The notes under the pieces: generated by a model
What the model saw: only the letters and a program-made list of their open reading frames with translations
Databases searched by the model: none
Told to the model about the DNA's origin: nothing
Part shown: positions 46,449 to 58,587 of the stretch, piece by piece
Numbering within the stretch: the stretch's first letter is position 1
Layout: each line of letters begins with the position of its first letter
NCBI RefSeq assembly: GCF_027580225.2
Contig: NC_073342.2
Location: 13,613,001-13,677,000, forward strand
Length of the DNA: 64,000 bases
Direction of reading: 5' to 3'
From: Misgurnus anguillicaudatus
Lineage: Eukaryota > Chordata > Actinopteri > Cypriniformes > Cobitidae
Translations under genes and position numbers: made by a program

Positions 46449-47420
46449 GGGGTGCGTTTCCCGAGCAACGACCTAACTCGCTGCTAAACCACCATAGTAT
46501 GATGCATAGTTGGAGAAACTAACTACCTTGTCAAGATAGTAACATAGTAACTTTGTTGTACATTCGCCTTTTGAACTATGTTTGTTCAACAACATAGTTG
46601 ATGATGTCACATGGGAGGTGGAGTACTAATTAATCTGTTTAAATCGATTTTTTTGTCAGATTATTGCTGTAAATAGTGTACATTGCATCAAAAGATTGAT
46701 TTTGTTATAATGATTTAGTTTTTTGTTGTTTTATTTCAAGATATTTAATTCATGCTCAAGTTTCCTCTAACTGTGCGTTTACACCAGATGCGAGTTCAAC
46801 GATTTGGGCGAGTAGATTATATACAAAGTCAATGCAAAGACACGATCAGGCCCGTCCTTGCGTGGGGCAATGCGAATGACACGATATGGGCGGCGCGTTT
46901 TCCATGAAAACACGCGCTACTCGCCTCAAACGCGAATATTCAACTCGAGCGAAAAATTCGCATGACCCGAATTAAATCCAGCGAGTAATCTAAAGCGAGC
47001 AACGCGATGCTATTGCACGCTTCACGTTTGGTGTAAACCCACAGTTAGTCACTTCTCCCAGGGATTCCCCGAGGTCTTAAAGCTCGTAGAATTACGCACA
47101 TGCGCAGTTTTCAAATATAGCGCTTTAATTCTGTTTATAAACTTAAAGATGTAAAATAAAATTTGTATTTATTTAGAATAATCGATATAGAATGCACAAC
47201 ATGTTTTTTGCTTATGTTGTTCAAAAGCATGATCAACACAAGGAACTATGTTTTTAACAATAGGTGAAGAGCTGTTGTTCAAACCACACAAGTTTGCGAT
47301 GCAGCTTGCGAATGTTTGTTTGAACTATGGTTTCGGGAAACACCAATTTGTTGAACTATGTCAGTAACAATGAAACATACGACAGTAGTTGTTTAATGAT
47401 GCTTTTGGGAAACGCACCCC
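46449..47420. mobile_element. Inverted-repeat element with GGGGTGCGTTTCCC ends
   Basis: GGGGTGCGTTTCCCGAG and GGGAAACGCACCCC bound 972 bases, and further arm pairing (CATAGTT/AACTATG blocks) extends inward. A smaller inverted-repeat element lies inside (46767-47048). Confidence 0.75.
46767..47048. mobile_element. MITE nested in the 46449-47420 element
   Basis: CTAACTGTGCGTTTACACCA and TGGTGTAAACCCACAGTTAG are inverted ends. The interior is rich in CGCGAG/CTCGCG-type words. Confidence 0.75.
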
Positions 47421-47477
47421 TGTATAGTACTGGTCTATAGGTAGAAGTGTTGTTTATTTTTACTATGTAACTTTTTA

Positions 47478-48623
47478 TTACAGTTTTTTTGCAGACGCTG
47501 GGACACATTTCTCAATACTTGGGTCACTTTTGCAAAACTCTTCACACAGTGAGCACAACAGAAGTCTATGTGGGCTAAACTGAGGATCAATTATCATTGC
47601 TTTGGCACAAAATGCATTCAATGACTACATCTCTCAAATTTCATGAATTCTTTTCTTACTCAGACACAACAACTGGCAAAACTTTTTATATATACAGGCC
47701 AATTTGCACATGCTTACATACTGTTTTCAAAACTGTTAAACTTATGTTCAAAACAATAACATAATACAAAACTGAATAAGACAGCAATTTGCTACATTTC
47801 TACAGTAATTTTTTAATGAAATATATTTTAAATCTTAAAAATAAATGCTAACAAAACAATTGGACAATTGGACCAGCCACAACTGTCCACAGCCAAGTAG
47901 ATAATCATTATTATTGTATCTGTATCAGTATATGGTGTGTATACAAAGTCTTGCATTTTTGGAATTATGCAGTGGAAAAAAATATACTACATACAATATT
48001 GACAAATTCTGCATATTGTGTCTGATTCATTCCAGTAACATATATTGCAGTGAATTATAAACAGAGAAAACATTGTATAATGCTACATGTTGTTAGTGTT
48101 TTTAGGTCATTGTTTTGTGGGTGACAAAGTGTGTTTTTCGGCTGTCAACCTTTGCTTGTGTTCTGGAAGAATGAGTTGATTTAAAGGAACAGTGTGTAGG
48201 ATTGTGGTCAAAACTGGTATTGCAATCACAAAACTTGTGGCTAAAACTGGTACTGCAATCACACAACTGGTGGCCAATACACAGCATGACAACATAAACA
48301 TCAGATGAGGGCTGCAACTCCACTTTTTAAATGACAATATCCTGGCCAGACCACTGTTGTCAGTGATATAAGTATTTGAAATGAAAATTATTTCTTAATG
48401 TCTAGTGACATATCAGGGCCATTTTATGATTAACTGATATACATTTCTTACACACTGTTCCTTTAAGACCTGAATAAAGTGTTTTGGTAGTTGTAGTGCA
48501 TTTTGAATGTAAAATGAACTGATTTGCCAAGCTGAAAGTTGGTTATGAGAACTGTGTGAAGACTTTTGCAAAATTGACCTAAGTATTGAGAAATGTGTCC
48601 TAGCGTCTGTAAAAAACTGTAAA
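47478..48623. mobile_element. Inverted-repeat element with TTACAGTTTTTTTGCAGACG ends
   Basis: The left end TTACAGTTTTTTTGCAGACG is matched by CGTCTGTAAAAAACTGTAA, and the next block GGACACATTTCTCAATACTT by its complement at 48575-48600. Non-coding. A second element is nested at 48181-48466. Confidence 0.8.
48181..48466. mobile_element. MITE nested in the 47478-48623 element
   Basis: TTAAAGGAACAGTGTGTAGG and TTACACACTGTTCCTTTAA are inverted ends. Inside, a ~33-base unit containing ACTGCAATCACA is repeated. The ends resemble those of the 43420-43804 family but are distinct. Confidence 0.8.
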
Positions 48624-49192
48624 CATCAGCATCTTTTATCATATCACTATTGCCTCTGTTTTGCAGTACTACTGAATCGGGCCTAACAACAGCGTTTACT
48701 CACAGTAAAGTCAATGTGGAGTGGCTTATTGCTTTAAGTGGCACAAGCATCACACGGGGAAACCTAATCCTCCTGAATTAACTTGCAAACTTCCTGTTCA
48801 CAGATTATTATATAAGTGAGTATTGATTTTAGAGAAACTAGTGAGTGAAGAAGCCACAGTGTGAATGATGATCGAGCTGGTGGAGGATGTGTCATCATAC
48901 CGCGAACCTCTATTTAAGCAATGCTGATGTATATGGGCGTAATAAAATGATTTTAACGAGTACGCAATAGGATTTTACTGTCACTGGGACACAAAGCCAT
49001 ATTAGACCACCGGTGTAAAGTCTGGTTAACTAGTGAACACTGGTTAATAATGCAAGCTGTTCTGGAAAGTGATGTTTTATTAAAAAGAGAATATGGTCTG
49101 AGAATATCTACTGCAATGTTTTGAATACAGTAATATAATATAATCATGTTAAATAAATCAGATTACGAAACAGACAACTTTTTTAAATTTAG
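48624..49192. other. No gene recognised
   Basis: A splice-acceptor-like TGCCTCTGTTTTGCAG at 48651-48666 is followed by a short open frame, without a supporting donor. No transposon ends seen. Confidence 0.35.
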
Positions 49193-49715
49193 TACACTGT
49201 CAGAAAAAAATGGTCCCAAGCTGTCAGTGGGTAAGTACAAGATCCTAAAATGTACTATTACAGATATGTATACATTCAGTACCAGTATGTACCTTTAAGG
49301 GTACTCATATAAACATTTTAGGTGCAAATGTAAACATTTTGAAGGGGTACTGCCCAAGCAACCCAGTATCACGATATTACATACCTATAGTCACGTAAAT
49401 GTTTTATTCTTTTCCGTGACACCGTCACGTTTTCCGCGTTTTTACGTGACCGTATCTGTTTTGTCCTGTTTTCTTACCATTGTCGCTTCGGTTTAGGGTT
49501 AGATTTACATAAAATGACATCCTTACCCAAACCCAACTCTAATCCTTATGGCAGGCGACAATGAAGAAATACTGTACATGATACGGTCACGTAAAAATGC
49601 TGAAAAACGTGACAGTGTCACAAAAAATAATACAAAATTTACGTGACTATAGGTACATAAATTGGTAATACAGGGTTGGCCCAAGTGACAGATAGGGACC
49701 ATTTTTCTGACAGTT
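49193..49715. mobile_element. MITE with ACACTGTCAGAAAAAAATGG ends, split by a nested element
   Basis: ACTGTCAGAAAAAAATGGTC at the left and GGGACCATTTTTCTGACAGT at the right are inverted. The interior has GTACC-type short repeats. The element at 49359-49678 interrupts it. Confidence 0.75.
49359..49678. mobile_element. Palindromic MITE nested with 7-bp target duplication
   Basis: GCCCAAG occurs on both sides (49352-49358 and 49679-49685). The ends CAACCCAGTATCACG and the complement of TACAGGGTTG are inverted repeats, with TATAGTCACGTAAATG arms further in. The core at about 49490-49545 is shared with 42551-43031. Confidence 0.82.
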
Positions 49716-50561
49716 TACTGGTAATATAAAGTGCTGTGCAAAAGTTTTTGGCCACCACCACCAGACTTGTTATTTTAGAAGTTTTAATGTAAAGCTGAGC
49801 TACAATGCAAAGTTTTGCTATAAAATAAATTGAATTGACTAAATCAAAAGCTTAAACATTACATTACTATTAATAATAGCATTAAAAGCAGCAATAATAA
49901 TATTGTACGGCTAGTATGAATTTAAGAGCTGTTTGTGCATGACGCTGTTTTAATCTTACAAGCATTGGTAGCTCACAAATATAATTTATAATATGTCTGA
50001 ACTCCTCAGACACATACAGATAGTCTGGTGTGTTTTATTGCATTGTGAGGAGGGCAAATGAATATGAAGCCAATTTGATACAGAGAAACGCTGTTATTTG
50101 GATAACTTACATGCTGCGATACCAAATTCACATGCACTGACGCAGTTGAGGTAAACAATAATCAATATTGAAGTAATTCCTGATGGGTTGGAGAAGAAAT
50201 GGGTGGGATGTCTGGTATTGCGAGAGGAACAGTGAGGCCGGCTCATCTCTGCGGGAGTCACTTGAGTTTTAGCTTCTCTCAGAGTCACACATCAGTGCTA
50301 TCTCACGGGAACTCATGTGCAGTTCTCATTCGAAGTGAAAGGGATTCGAAACAGAGTACAATACAAACCCCCTTTCTAACCTTTCATCTACTGTACAATG
50401 GGGCACAGACTAGATCAAGTAAATGCACTTTAAAAAAATGTTGGGTTGGAACCAACAGTTGGATTTGTCCATTGTGAGCCCAGCGAGACTGGTAGACGCT
50501 GCGTGTGATATAGGGAGGCACGTTCGCTACGCTACTTTTCATATAGTGGTGTCCCATTTCA
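49716..50561. other. Mostly unassigned, with a Tc1/mariner end fragment
   Basis: GTGCTGTGCAAAAGTTTTTGG near 49732 resembles the terminal repeat of a fish Tc1/mariner family, but no partner end or transposase follows. The remainder, including an open stretch at 50199-50477, shows no domain. Confidence 0.4.
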
Positions 50562-50769
50562 TACACTGTAAAAAAATAGCTGTAATTTTGCAGGTGGTTG
50601 CCAGTAACTTACTGTAGAAGATAAAGACTGAAAATGTTTCATGTTCATTTAACTTTGAACAAAATGTTGCCAGTAAATAACATAAATGTAAAATCTACGG
50701 TAAGTTACTGGCAGCCGCCAGTAAACCCAGTAATACTGTAATTTTTTTACAGAAATTTTTTACAGTGTA
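50562..50769. mobile_element. Short palindromic MITE, TACACTGTAAAAAA ends
   Basis: TACACTGTAAAAAAATAGC and TTTTTTACAGTGTA are inverted, and GCCAGTAACTTACTGTAG pairs with CTACGGTAAGTTACTGGC. Related to 53731-54146. Confidence 0.8.
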
Positions 50770-52696
50770 GGGAAAGATTTTAACCCCCACTTCCCTCATT
50801 GAGGGAACTTTACTGTTGAGGGCACTCAAAACCAAGTGGATGTTTTAAGGGGGTAGAAATGGGAAGGGCCCTTAAACTCTTTTTTGGTACATTTCTGCTA
50901 TGTAGCAATACTGTATCCACATAGATGATATAGTACATTAATGTGCATGTAAAATACTAATGGTTTTATTAGTTTAATTATAAACTGGTTAAGTGCAACC
51001 ATGCAAGTTAATATTCACCTAATCTTTGAATTTCAGTCATATAGGGACTAAATGTGAATGCACATAAATGCACGCCACACTTCTAAACCAAAAACTTTGC
51101 AAGGGCTTCAGAGACAACAAGTCCAACTGATCTGCATAGCTTGATAATGACTTTAATTAATTTTTGATTAATTGCCGATAAAGGAACATATTGGCACTGG
51201 CTGCACAGCGGTGATATATTGAGTTACTGCAATTATGTGGAGTCCTTTTTATCGCCTGTCACATCTGCCTGCAGTCCGATCTAAACATCTCGAGATTCCA
51301 TCACAGCTTTAGGATCCTAAACAAATAAATTAAGTTTTAAAAGGAAGTTAAAGGCAAGGTCTGTCCATTCCAACTCTTCGCATAAACAAAATGACTTCAT
51401 TTTATCCAATTCCACAGTCCGGAGCTTGAGGCGAGTCTCGGGACCGAGCTCTTTTAGAGGCAACCTGATCCCACAGCACCTGATCCCACAGTATTTTGGC
51501 TAAATGGTATGAATTCATACAAAAATGTATATACGTATATGTATATAAGTATACACTTTTGTACCTAAAAGTTCTATACTGGTACCTCAACGGTACACAT
51601 TGGTACCTAAGAGGTGCATAGTGGTTTCTCAAAGGTTCCAAAATGGTACATTTTGTACGTTTTAAAAAGGTACAGTCCCAGTGACAACTTTGTACCTTTT
51701 TCTCAGAGTGTAAGCAGTTGAGTTCGAGAGGCGAGGTTTATGGGTATATTTCGTGCCCCCAACGGCGCAAGCATGTTAAATGACTCATCAAAGTCGTCTT
51801 ACCTAGTCTTTCTTCACCTACCTTTTCAGAGCTGAACTACATAAGCATACAGCCTCCCACAGACTGTGACTGTGCTACTGTGCATCGGATCTCCGGGGAG
51901 CTGCGCAATACAGGCAAAGTAAAGTTCAGAGGAGCCCTCGAGGAGCCACCTGTAGGATGTTTTTATGTTAATACGAACCGTGTCGGACGAGCGCTTTCTC
52001 CCTCTGCCCTCCCCAGAGAAACGGCAGACATCATCGCTGCCTATCAAGGCCGCTCTGAGAATTTTTAGCCCTGTGCAGCTGTCGGGCAGGCTTTAGCTCT
52101 GTGTGAACCAAACTACAATTCAAAACAGCTTTTTTTGGATGAATAAAAATGACTACTAATGATACTAGCACAATATAAATGTAAATTAATAAGGCAATGA
52201 GACATGCAGGGAGATTTTGCAGTAAAATACATCAGGTATTGGTTAGAACAAAACATCTGCGTTTAGGAAAAAACAAGGTCAGGAAGAAATGTGAAGTGGG
52301 CTTTCATAAAGTTAGATTTTAGAGGCAAAACTATGTCTTATAGTAGCATACTAAAAATAAAATTTTAGCTAAACCAAAGTATGTAAATTGATTCTTGTAG
52401 TACAGTACACAACGAATATGATCTTAAAAACGGGCGCAACTGTGATGGTCTCTCAGCTGCAAAAGCCATGATATTAATGTTACACATGTCTATTGGATCA
52501 GTAAGGTCTCACAGTAATCCCTTCATCTGCCAGGAGAACATAGTCCCTCAAAATATCATTTCCATCTAAGAGAAGCAGCATGAGTTTATAGGAATAAGTA
52601 CTGCAAACAAACACTTTATCTCATTTGACGCAAAACTCCAACACGTGAGAACAGTATTTATATCAATGTCCAGTCTGCTAATTCCTTAGATCCTTA
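50770..52696. other. Mostly unassigned sequence
   Basis: Between about 51500 and 51715 there are many GGTACC/TGGTAC words and a CTCAGAGTGTA end, resembling the interior of the 49193-49715 MITE. The rest has no recognised repeat or coding domain. Confidence 0.4.
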
Positions 52697-52982
52697 AAAG
52701 GAAAACAACACCGTTTTTCAATATTTTACTATGTTCTTACCTCAACTTAGACAAATGAATACATACCTATCTTTTTTCAATGTGTGCACTTAATCTTTGT
52801 ACAGCGCGTCGTGAATGTGTTAGCATTTAGCCTAGCATTCATTCCTTAGGATCCAAACAGGGATTAATTTTGAAGCCTCCAAACACTTCCATGTTTTCCC
52901 TATTTAAAGACTGTTACATGAGTAGTTCCATGAGTAAGTATGGTGGCACAAAATAAAACGTAGGGATTTTTTTTAACTATGG
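52697..52982 (+). repeat. Dispersed cyprinid repeat, truncated
   Basis: The block starting TTAAAAGGAAAACAACACCG, with GTTAGCATTTAGCCTAGCAT inside, looks like a widespread cyprinid non-autonomous element. Its right side is cut off next to the 52989 element. Confidence 0.5.
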
Positions 52983-52988
52983 CACTAA

Positions 52989-53668
52989 GGGGCTGTTTAC
53001 ACTTGGTATTAAGATGTGTTTTCATCGATTGGATCACCAGTGGACGAGAGAGACACATTACGTTTACACCTGGTATTTAAATCCGTCTCTTTTTTCCACT
53101 TTCGACTGCTTCTGTCCTGAATACTGTGAGGGGGTGGTCTGTCAGGACGGTGGGCGAGTCTCTCTGCTGTCATTCAAACGCGAGCGGGAGTAATTATGAG
53201 TTCATATGGACGCGAACATACTGCACAGTGTTTTGTTCGTGTATATGTTAGAGCTTTCTCTGGATTTTCAGCGCAATTGATGAAATAAGATCGCACAACT
53301 TTCACACGCTTTCAAAACGAAACTACGGAGATCAGCTGCTTTTGTTTTATCAATGAAAGGCTAAAAATAGCGCTGTTCACAGTATCTTCAAGCCAGAAGT
53401 CAGAAAAGACATAAAACTTGTGTTCAGTACCTCAGATTAGATAAATGGGTGGAGAGAAGGCGGTCGCGTGAGGTTGTTCGAACACATTCAACCACATGTG
53501 CGTTTACACTAAGCAATCCGATCAAAAGGGGTTTCGACTACCTCTGAATGTGGTTGAAAAGTGGACGCGTTCAAAACGTTTTGAATACCGTTTACACCTG
53601 GCATTAACGTCGTCCACTTGTGATCCGATCGATGAAAACGCATGTTAATGCCAAGTGTAAACAGCCTC
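52989..53668 (-). mobile_element. Second copy of the 0.7-kb inverted-repeat element
   Basis: Reverse complement of 37520-38222, with ends GGGGCTGTTTACACTTGG and CCAAGTGTAAACAGCCTC. It is 680 bases long, and the shared ends define the element boundaries in both places. Confidence 0.85.
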
Positions 53669-53730
53669 TATGAGCACTTAGTTTGCCAAAATATTCATTT
53701 GTGATCATAGAAATGACAAACAACAAGTGC

Positions 53731-54146
53731 TTAACTGTAAAAAAATCCGTAGAAATTACAGTGTTACTGGCAGCTGGTTGCCAGTAACTTACTATAGATT
53801 TAAATTTATGTAATTTACTGGCAAGAGTTTGTTCAAAGTTAAATAAATATTAACAAGTCTTTATCTTTACAGAATATAACTAGGCAATAACAGCCTCACG
53901 CAAAGCATTCTGGGAACCATCATCAAGCTTTTTTCCTGTTTTTTTTTTTGTTGTTTCCCAGAATGTTTTGCTTGATGCTGTTTTTTTAGTTTTACTCTAT
54001 AAAGACAAAGACTTGTTAATGTTTAATGTTCATTTAACTTTGAACAAAATGTTGCCAGTAAATAACATACATTTAAATCTACAGTAAGTTACTGGCAACC
54101 AGCTGCAGGTAACACTGTAATTTCGACAGATTTTTTTCTACACTGC
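53731..54146. mobile_element. Palindromic MITE, TTAACTGTAAAAAAAT ends
   Basis: Long hairpin: GGTTGCCAGTAACTTACTAT pairs with ACAGTAAGTTACTGGCAACC, and CATTCTGGGAA with TTCCCAGAATG near the centre. It is a longer relative of 50562-50769. Confidence 0.8.
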
Positions 54147-54333
54147 TCAAAACTCGTGTTTGAGTCATGGTTTAATTACTTATGTCATCGTAGACTTTGG
54201 GAGATTTGCGGATCGTTGACATGTAACACACACATACTCAAAAAAAAGTAAAATCATTTAAAGAAAAATAGTGACTCTTTAAAGTATGCTTCAAGTTTCT
54301 TTCGAGTACCATTCCAGAGTTCAAGACTCTAAG

Positions 54334-54940
54334 GGGCTGTCCACACGGAGACGCGTATCACTGTATACGTATACATTTTTTATCGTATTGGCGTTTCATC
54401 CACACAGATCCGGCGTTTTGGGAGACTGAAACCGCTATTTTTTGAAACCGGGTCCTAAAGTGGATAAATCTGAAATCGACACCCTTGCGGTTTCGTGTGA
54501 ACAGCCAATCCGTATATTTTGTAAAGCGAAAACGTCATCACATCACGTGTCGGAAGCGTCACACGTAACGGCAACAACAATAACGGCGGACTACGTGATT
54601 GTGTTCGTGCTACAGAAGCTACTAAGCCCACTAACTTTATTACAGCAAAATCTATTGCTTCTATGCAATTGTGGTGACCAACAAGCGATAATGGACAACA
54701 CCATACGTTGGTTATGCGCATGCTCAAAGTCTTCTTCTCTGTGTATAGTGTATATCTGTGGCAGAATTACAGCGCCCCATACTGGTCCGCCATATATACT
54801 ACACCGCTTTCAGTTGGTTTCAGTGGTTTCATGTGTGCGCAGATATTTCTTGAGATGACGCCGTGTTTACGGATTATTTTTTTAGAACAAGGAAAAAAAT
54901 GATCGGATAGGGATTGCACCGGCTTCGTGTGGACAAAGCC
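54334..54940. mobile_element. PIF/Harbinger-like MITE with TAA flanks
   Basis: The left end GGGCTGTCCACACGGAGACG and right end CTTCGTGTGGACAAAGCC are inverted, with TAA directly outside both, fitting the 3-bp TWA target of PIF/Harbinger elements. The interior is diverged and does not encode a protein. Confidence 0.6.
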
Positions 54941-55047
54941 TAAATCAAGAAGCTAAAGATCAGATCCATCAAATGTTCATGTCCTAATGTATAGGACTAC
55001 AATACATATCTGGGATTCAACAACAACAACAAAAAAAAAAACATTAA

Positions 55048-55539
55048 CTCTTTCACCGCCAGCGTTTTTAAAAAAAGTTGCCAGCCAGCGCCAGTGTTTT
55101 TCATGATTTTCACCAAAGTTTAATGCCTTCCAGAAAATGTTCTTCTTTAAATATATAAACATACAATATACCAAATGAAAGAACAGACCCTCTGCTTTTA
55201 AACAAAAAAAAAAGGTTCATCCTACCTTCAGTGGTTCTTTTGTAATCAGCTTTTGAATATGGGTAGGTTTCTGCAAAAACACCACATTTTGAGTAAAAAG
55301 CAGAGATAATTCCATTTTTGTGACGGACTTTTCATAGAGATCCCATTCAGAGCGATCTTTAAAACAGACACGGACATGCAGCTGATTTCCATAGAGCAAT
55401 ACTTCCGGGTTTAAAAAGTTGTGGAAGGGCGCCACCTGGTGGATAATAGCGGTATTGCAGAAAGACGGAAAATCTCGTCATTGGCGGGGAAGCGTTTTCT
55501 CTTATTTGACGAGATATCTCGTCAATGGCGGTGAAAGAG
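55048..55539 (-). mobile_element. TTAA-type non-autonomous element, complete
   Basis: TTAA lies on both sides (55044-55047 and 55540-55543). The ends are CTCTTTCACCGCCA and its complement, 14 bases, followed inside one end by the palindromic GACGAGATATCTCGTC. It is 492 bp and is the reference for copies at 12274, 15241, 38678 and 44106. TTAA duplication is used by piggyBac and Kolobok transposases; which one mobilised this family is unknown. Confidence 0.88.
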
Positions 55540-55543
55540 TTAA

Positions 55544-56404
55544 TTGGTTAACATTGGTTATCTATTAAAAATGTCAAATATACAGATAAAACTGTAATAG
55601 ATTTAACATTTAATTTTACAGTAAAATACTGTTAAAATTATGTTTTTTTTTTTTAATTAAAAATACAAGTCACTGTAAAAATTATGGTAATAAACTTAAA
55701 TAATGTTATAACTTAATGGTATTAAGTTTATTTATAAAACTTTGCAGTGAAAAATACAGTTAAGAATTGTAAAATATTCAAAACTTTGCTCTAATAAAAA
55801 AGAAAATGCCACCATATTTTTTTAATATTTTAATTGCAACGTTGTTTACATCTTTCCTGTGTTTTTTACTGAGGTTTGTGGTTTTGCTGCAACCACCGTT
55901 TTTTTTACAGTGTAGGTTAAAAGGGTGATGTGTTTTAATTACCCTTTTCATCTGCACAGTCTGAAGGATGTAAACAGTACATTTCTGTACTTTTATTTGT
56001 ATTCTTATTTTTAGGAGATCTTAAATGTGCCCCGATGAATAATAAAGAACCCAGAGCTATATTTTTAAGAAAGCAAATAAATAAATCACTTTTAATATAG
56101 TGACAATGGACATGTTTCTGTTTTTCATACTTTAAGATGCCTGCAGTTGGCTTGGAATTAATTTTTTTGTAATATCACAGTTCAACGTTTGCTCAGCATC
56201 TGTTTATTATCATTTCAGTATTATTAATACATTTGTTATTGTTTTGCTTTTCAGTGTGCTGCTTTTGGCTTCTTTTGGTGTTCATCTCAGAATTACAATT
56301 TATTATTTTCTTTGTAAATGTCTTTCTTACCGGAGTTCTAACAGATAACAAAATAAAACAATGTATTTTTTATATGCAATATAGCTAAACTGTGAAAAAC
56401 ACTA
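55544..56404. other. AT-rich sequence with ACTGTAA-type fragments
   Basis: TTTTACAGTAAAATACTGTT near 55615 and TTTTTTACAGTGTAG near 55905 may bound a decayed MITE. No gene is visible. Confidence 0.4.
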
Positions 56405-57326
56405 TTAAAGGAATATTCCATTTTCTTAAAAGAAAAATCCAGATAATTTACTCACCACCATGTCATCCAAAATGTTGATGTCTTTCTTTGTTCAGTCGAG
56501 AAGAAATTATGTTTTTTGAGGAAAACATTGCAGGATTTTTCTCATTTTAATGAACTTTAATAGACACCAACAATTAATACTTAATTCAACACTTAACAGT
56601 TTTTTTCAACGGAGTTTCAAAGGACTATAAACAATCCCAAACGAGGCATAAGGGTCTTATCTAGCAAAACGATTGTAATTTTTGACAATAAAAATAACAA
56701 ATATACACTTTTAAAGCACAACTTCTCGTCCAGATCCGGTCGTGATGCGCTAGCGTGACCCGACGCAATACGTCATCACGTCAAGAGGTCACAGAAGACG
56801 AACGCGAAACTCCACCCCAGTGTTTACAAGTGTGTTGAAAGAGGACCGTTCCTACGTTGTTGTATGTCAACTGATACTAATTAATGTCTTTGTGTCAGGT
56901 TATTGTTTACAATGGTCCGCAAATGTGCATTTTATATATGTAACACGTGACCTCCCTACGTCACTACGCATTTATGTTAGGTCGCGCTGGACCGGACCTA
57001 GACGAAAAGTTGTGCTTTAAAAGTGTATATTTGTTATTTTTCTTGTCAAAAATGACAATCGTTTTGCTAGATAAGACCCTTATGCCTCGTTTGGGATCGT
57101 TTATAGTCCTTTGAAACTCCGTTGAAAAAAACTGTTACGTGTTGAGTTAAGTATTAATTTTTGGTGTCTATTAAAGTCCATTAAAATTAGAAAAATCCTG
57201 CAATGTTTTCCTCAAAAAACATAATTTCATCTCGACTGAACAAAGAAAGACATCAACATTTTGGATGACATTGTGGTGAGTAAATTATCTGGATTTTTCT
57301 TTTAAGAAAATGGAATATTCCTTTAA
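56405..57326. mobile_element. 0.9-kb palindromic MITE, TTAAAGGAATATTCCA ends
   Basis: The ends TTAAAGGAATATTCCA and TGGAATATTCCTTTAA are inverted. Arms pair for about 350 bases (ATAATTTACTCACCACCATG near 56455 with its complement near 57275), leaving a centre of about 250 bases near 56750-57000. Partial copies lie at 4926 and 44455. Confidence 0.88.
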
Positions 57327-58499
57327 ACTCTGTATTGATTCTAGTTTCACATACCTAATTTTCCCCTGTAAAGCACCGCCCTATGAAATATTCAACCAAA
57401 TTAGCAAAAAATCCAGATAAACTAGAAGATCTTACTGCATTCCCAAAAACATGAATTTGCATTGCATGTAGTAAATGTATGTAATGTTTGGATTATGTGT
57501 AGACTTAAGGAGTTAACCGTATAGGGTCTGATGGCCTTATGGCACAGCCTGTGGAAAAACTAATTAGCTGATGCGTTTAATTCCTTCAGAGTCCAGGGTG
57601 CAATCTATCACGCTTGGAGGGGGGGACAAAATACACTACTCATGCAAATTAAACTCACACGAGCATCTAGCGCTAGACAAATCACTTTCATTCTCTGATT
57701 CATTTATATCTTTCCCATCCCCTATCATGTATTCTCTTCCTCACTCTGCCACCCTTAATAAACACCAGGGAAGGTGCTGATTCAATGCTTTGCGGCATGG
57801 TCAGACATGGTTTGATATCCTCTCTGAAATGTGCCGACTTTTATGGTCTCCTCAGAGTGAGTTGCATGCCATCTGGTAAAAGCAGTGGATGTATGTCACC
57901 AGTGTATTCTGATGCCATAAAACGCAATAAACCCCCCCGCACCGAGTCATGTAATGTAATGTAATGTACCGAGCACTTGTTCTTATCCTCCCCTTCTCGT
58001 GAGTTTCTTGTGAGCTGATGCAAAGCCCATTTCGATTGGTTAGCTCTGCGTAATAGGCCAAACTGGAATATGGCGAAGATTACGTACTTTTCTTTCAGCT
58101 TGCTTGTTTCTTTACAACAGTCAAAACAGGATTTGCATAATTGTTGTAGGTTGGGGAGTATGAAAGAATTGAGATTGAATTATGTTAAGCTGTTTAAATC
58201 TTGATTTTTTTTTTCTCTTTATAAATTCATACATGCAGAATCCAAGCTGTTGCTTGTTTTTTAAGTCTTGTCTGATCCCCAGGTTATCAGAAGAGCCCTT
58301 CAGGAGATCCACATTATGACTGGATCATTTCAAAGTGTTTTTGTTTGATGGAACAGTTTGATTCCAGAATAAGATCCAACTCCTGTATTAACTACATATG
58401 CATATAGGTGAATTATGGCATAAACTATCTGTTTTTAGCTTGGTTAGATGATAACTTGGACACCTAAGACTTGTGCCTTTTTCAGACAGATTAAAATAC
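57327..58499. other. No gene or repeat recognised
   Basis: A short ATGTA repeat (about 57950-57967) is present. Open stretches on both strands lack domains. Confidence 0.4.
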
Positions 58500-58547
58500 A
58501 CGCATACAGAAAGACAAAGGGACAGACTAACAAAACAATAGATAGTC

Positions 58548-58587
<40 letters not shown>

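Noticed and set aside
48651..48790. Acceptor-like TGCCTCTGTTTTGCAG followed by an open frame
   Set aside because: No convincing donor, and the region lies between MITEs.
54442..54858. 138-residue plus-strand open frame
   Set aside because: It lies inside a Harbinger-like MITE and has no domain.
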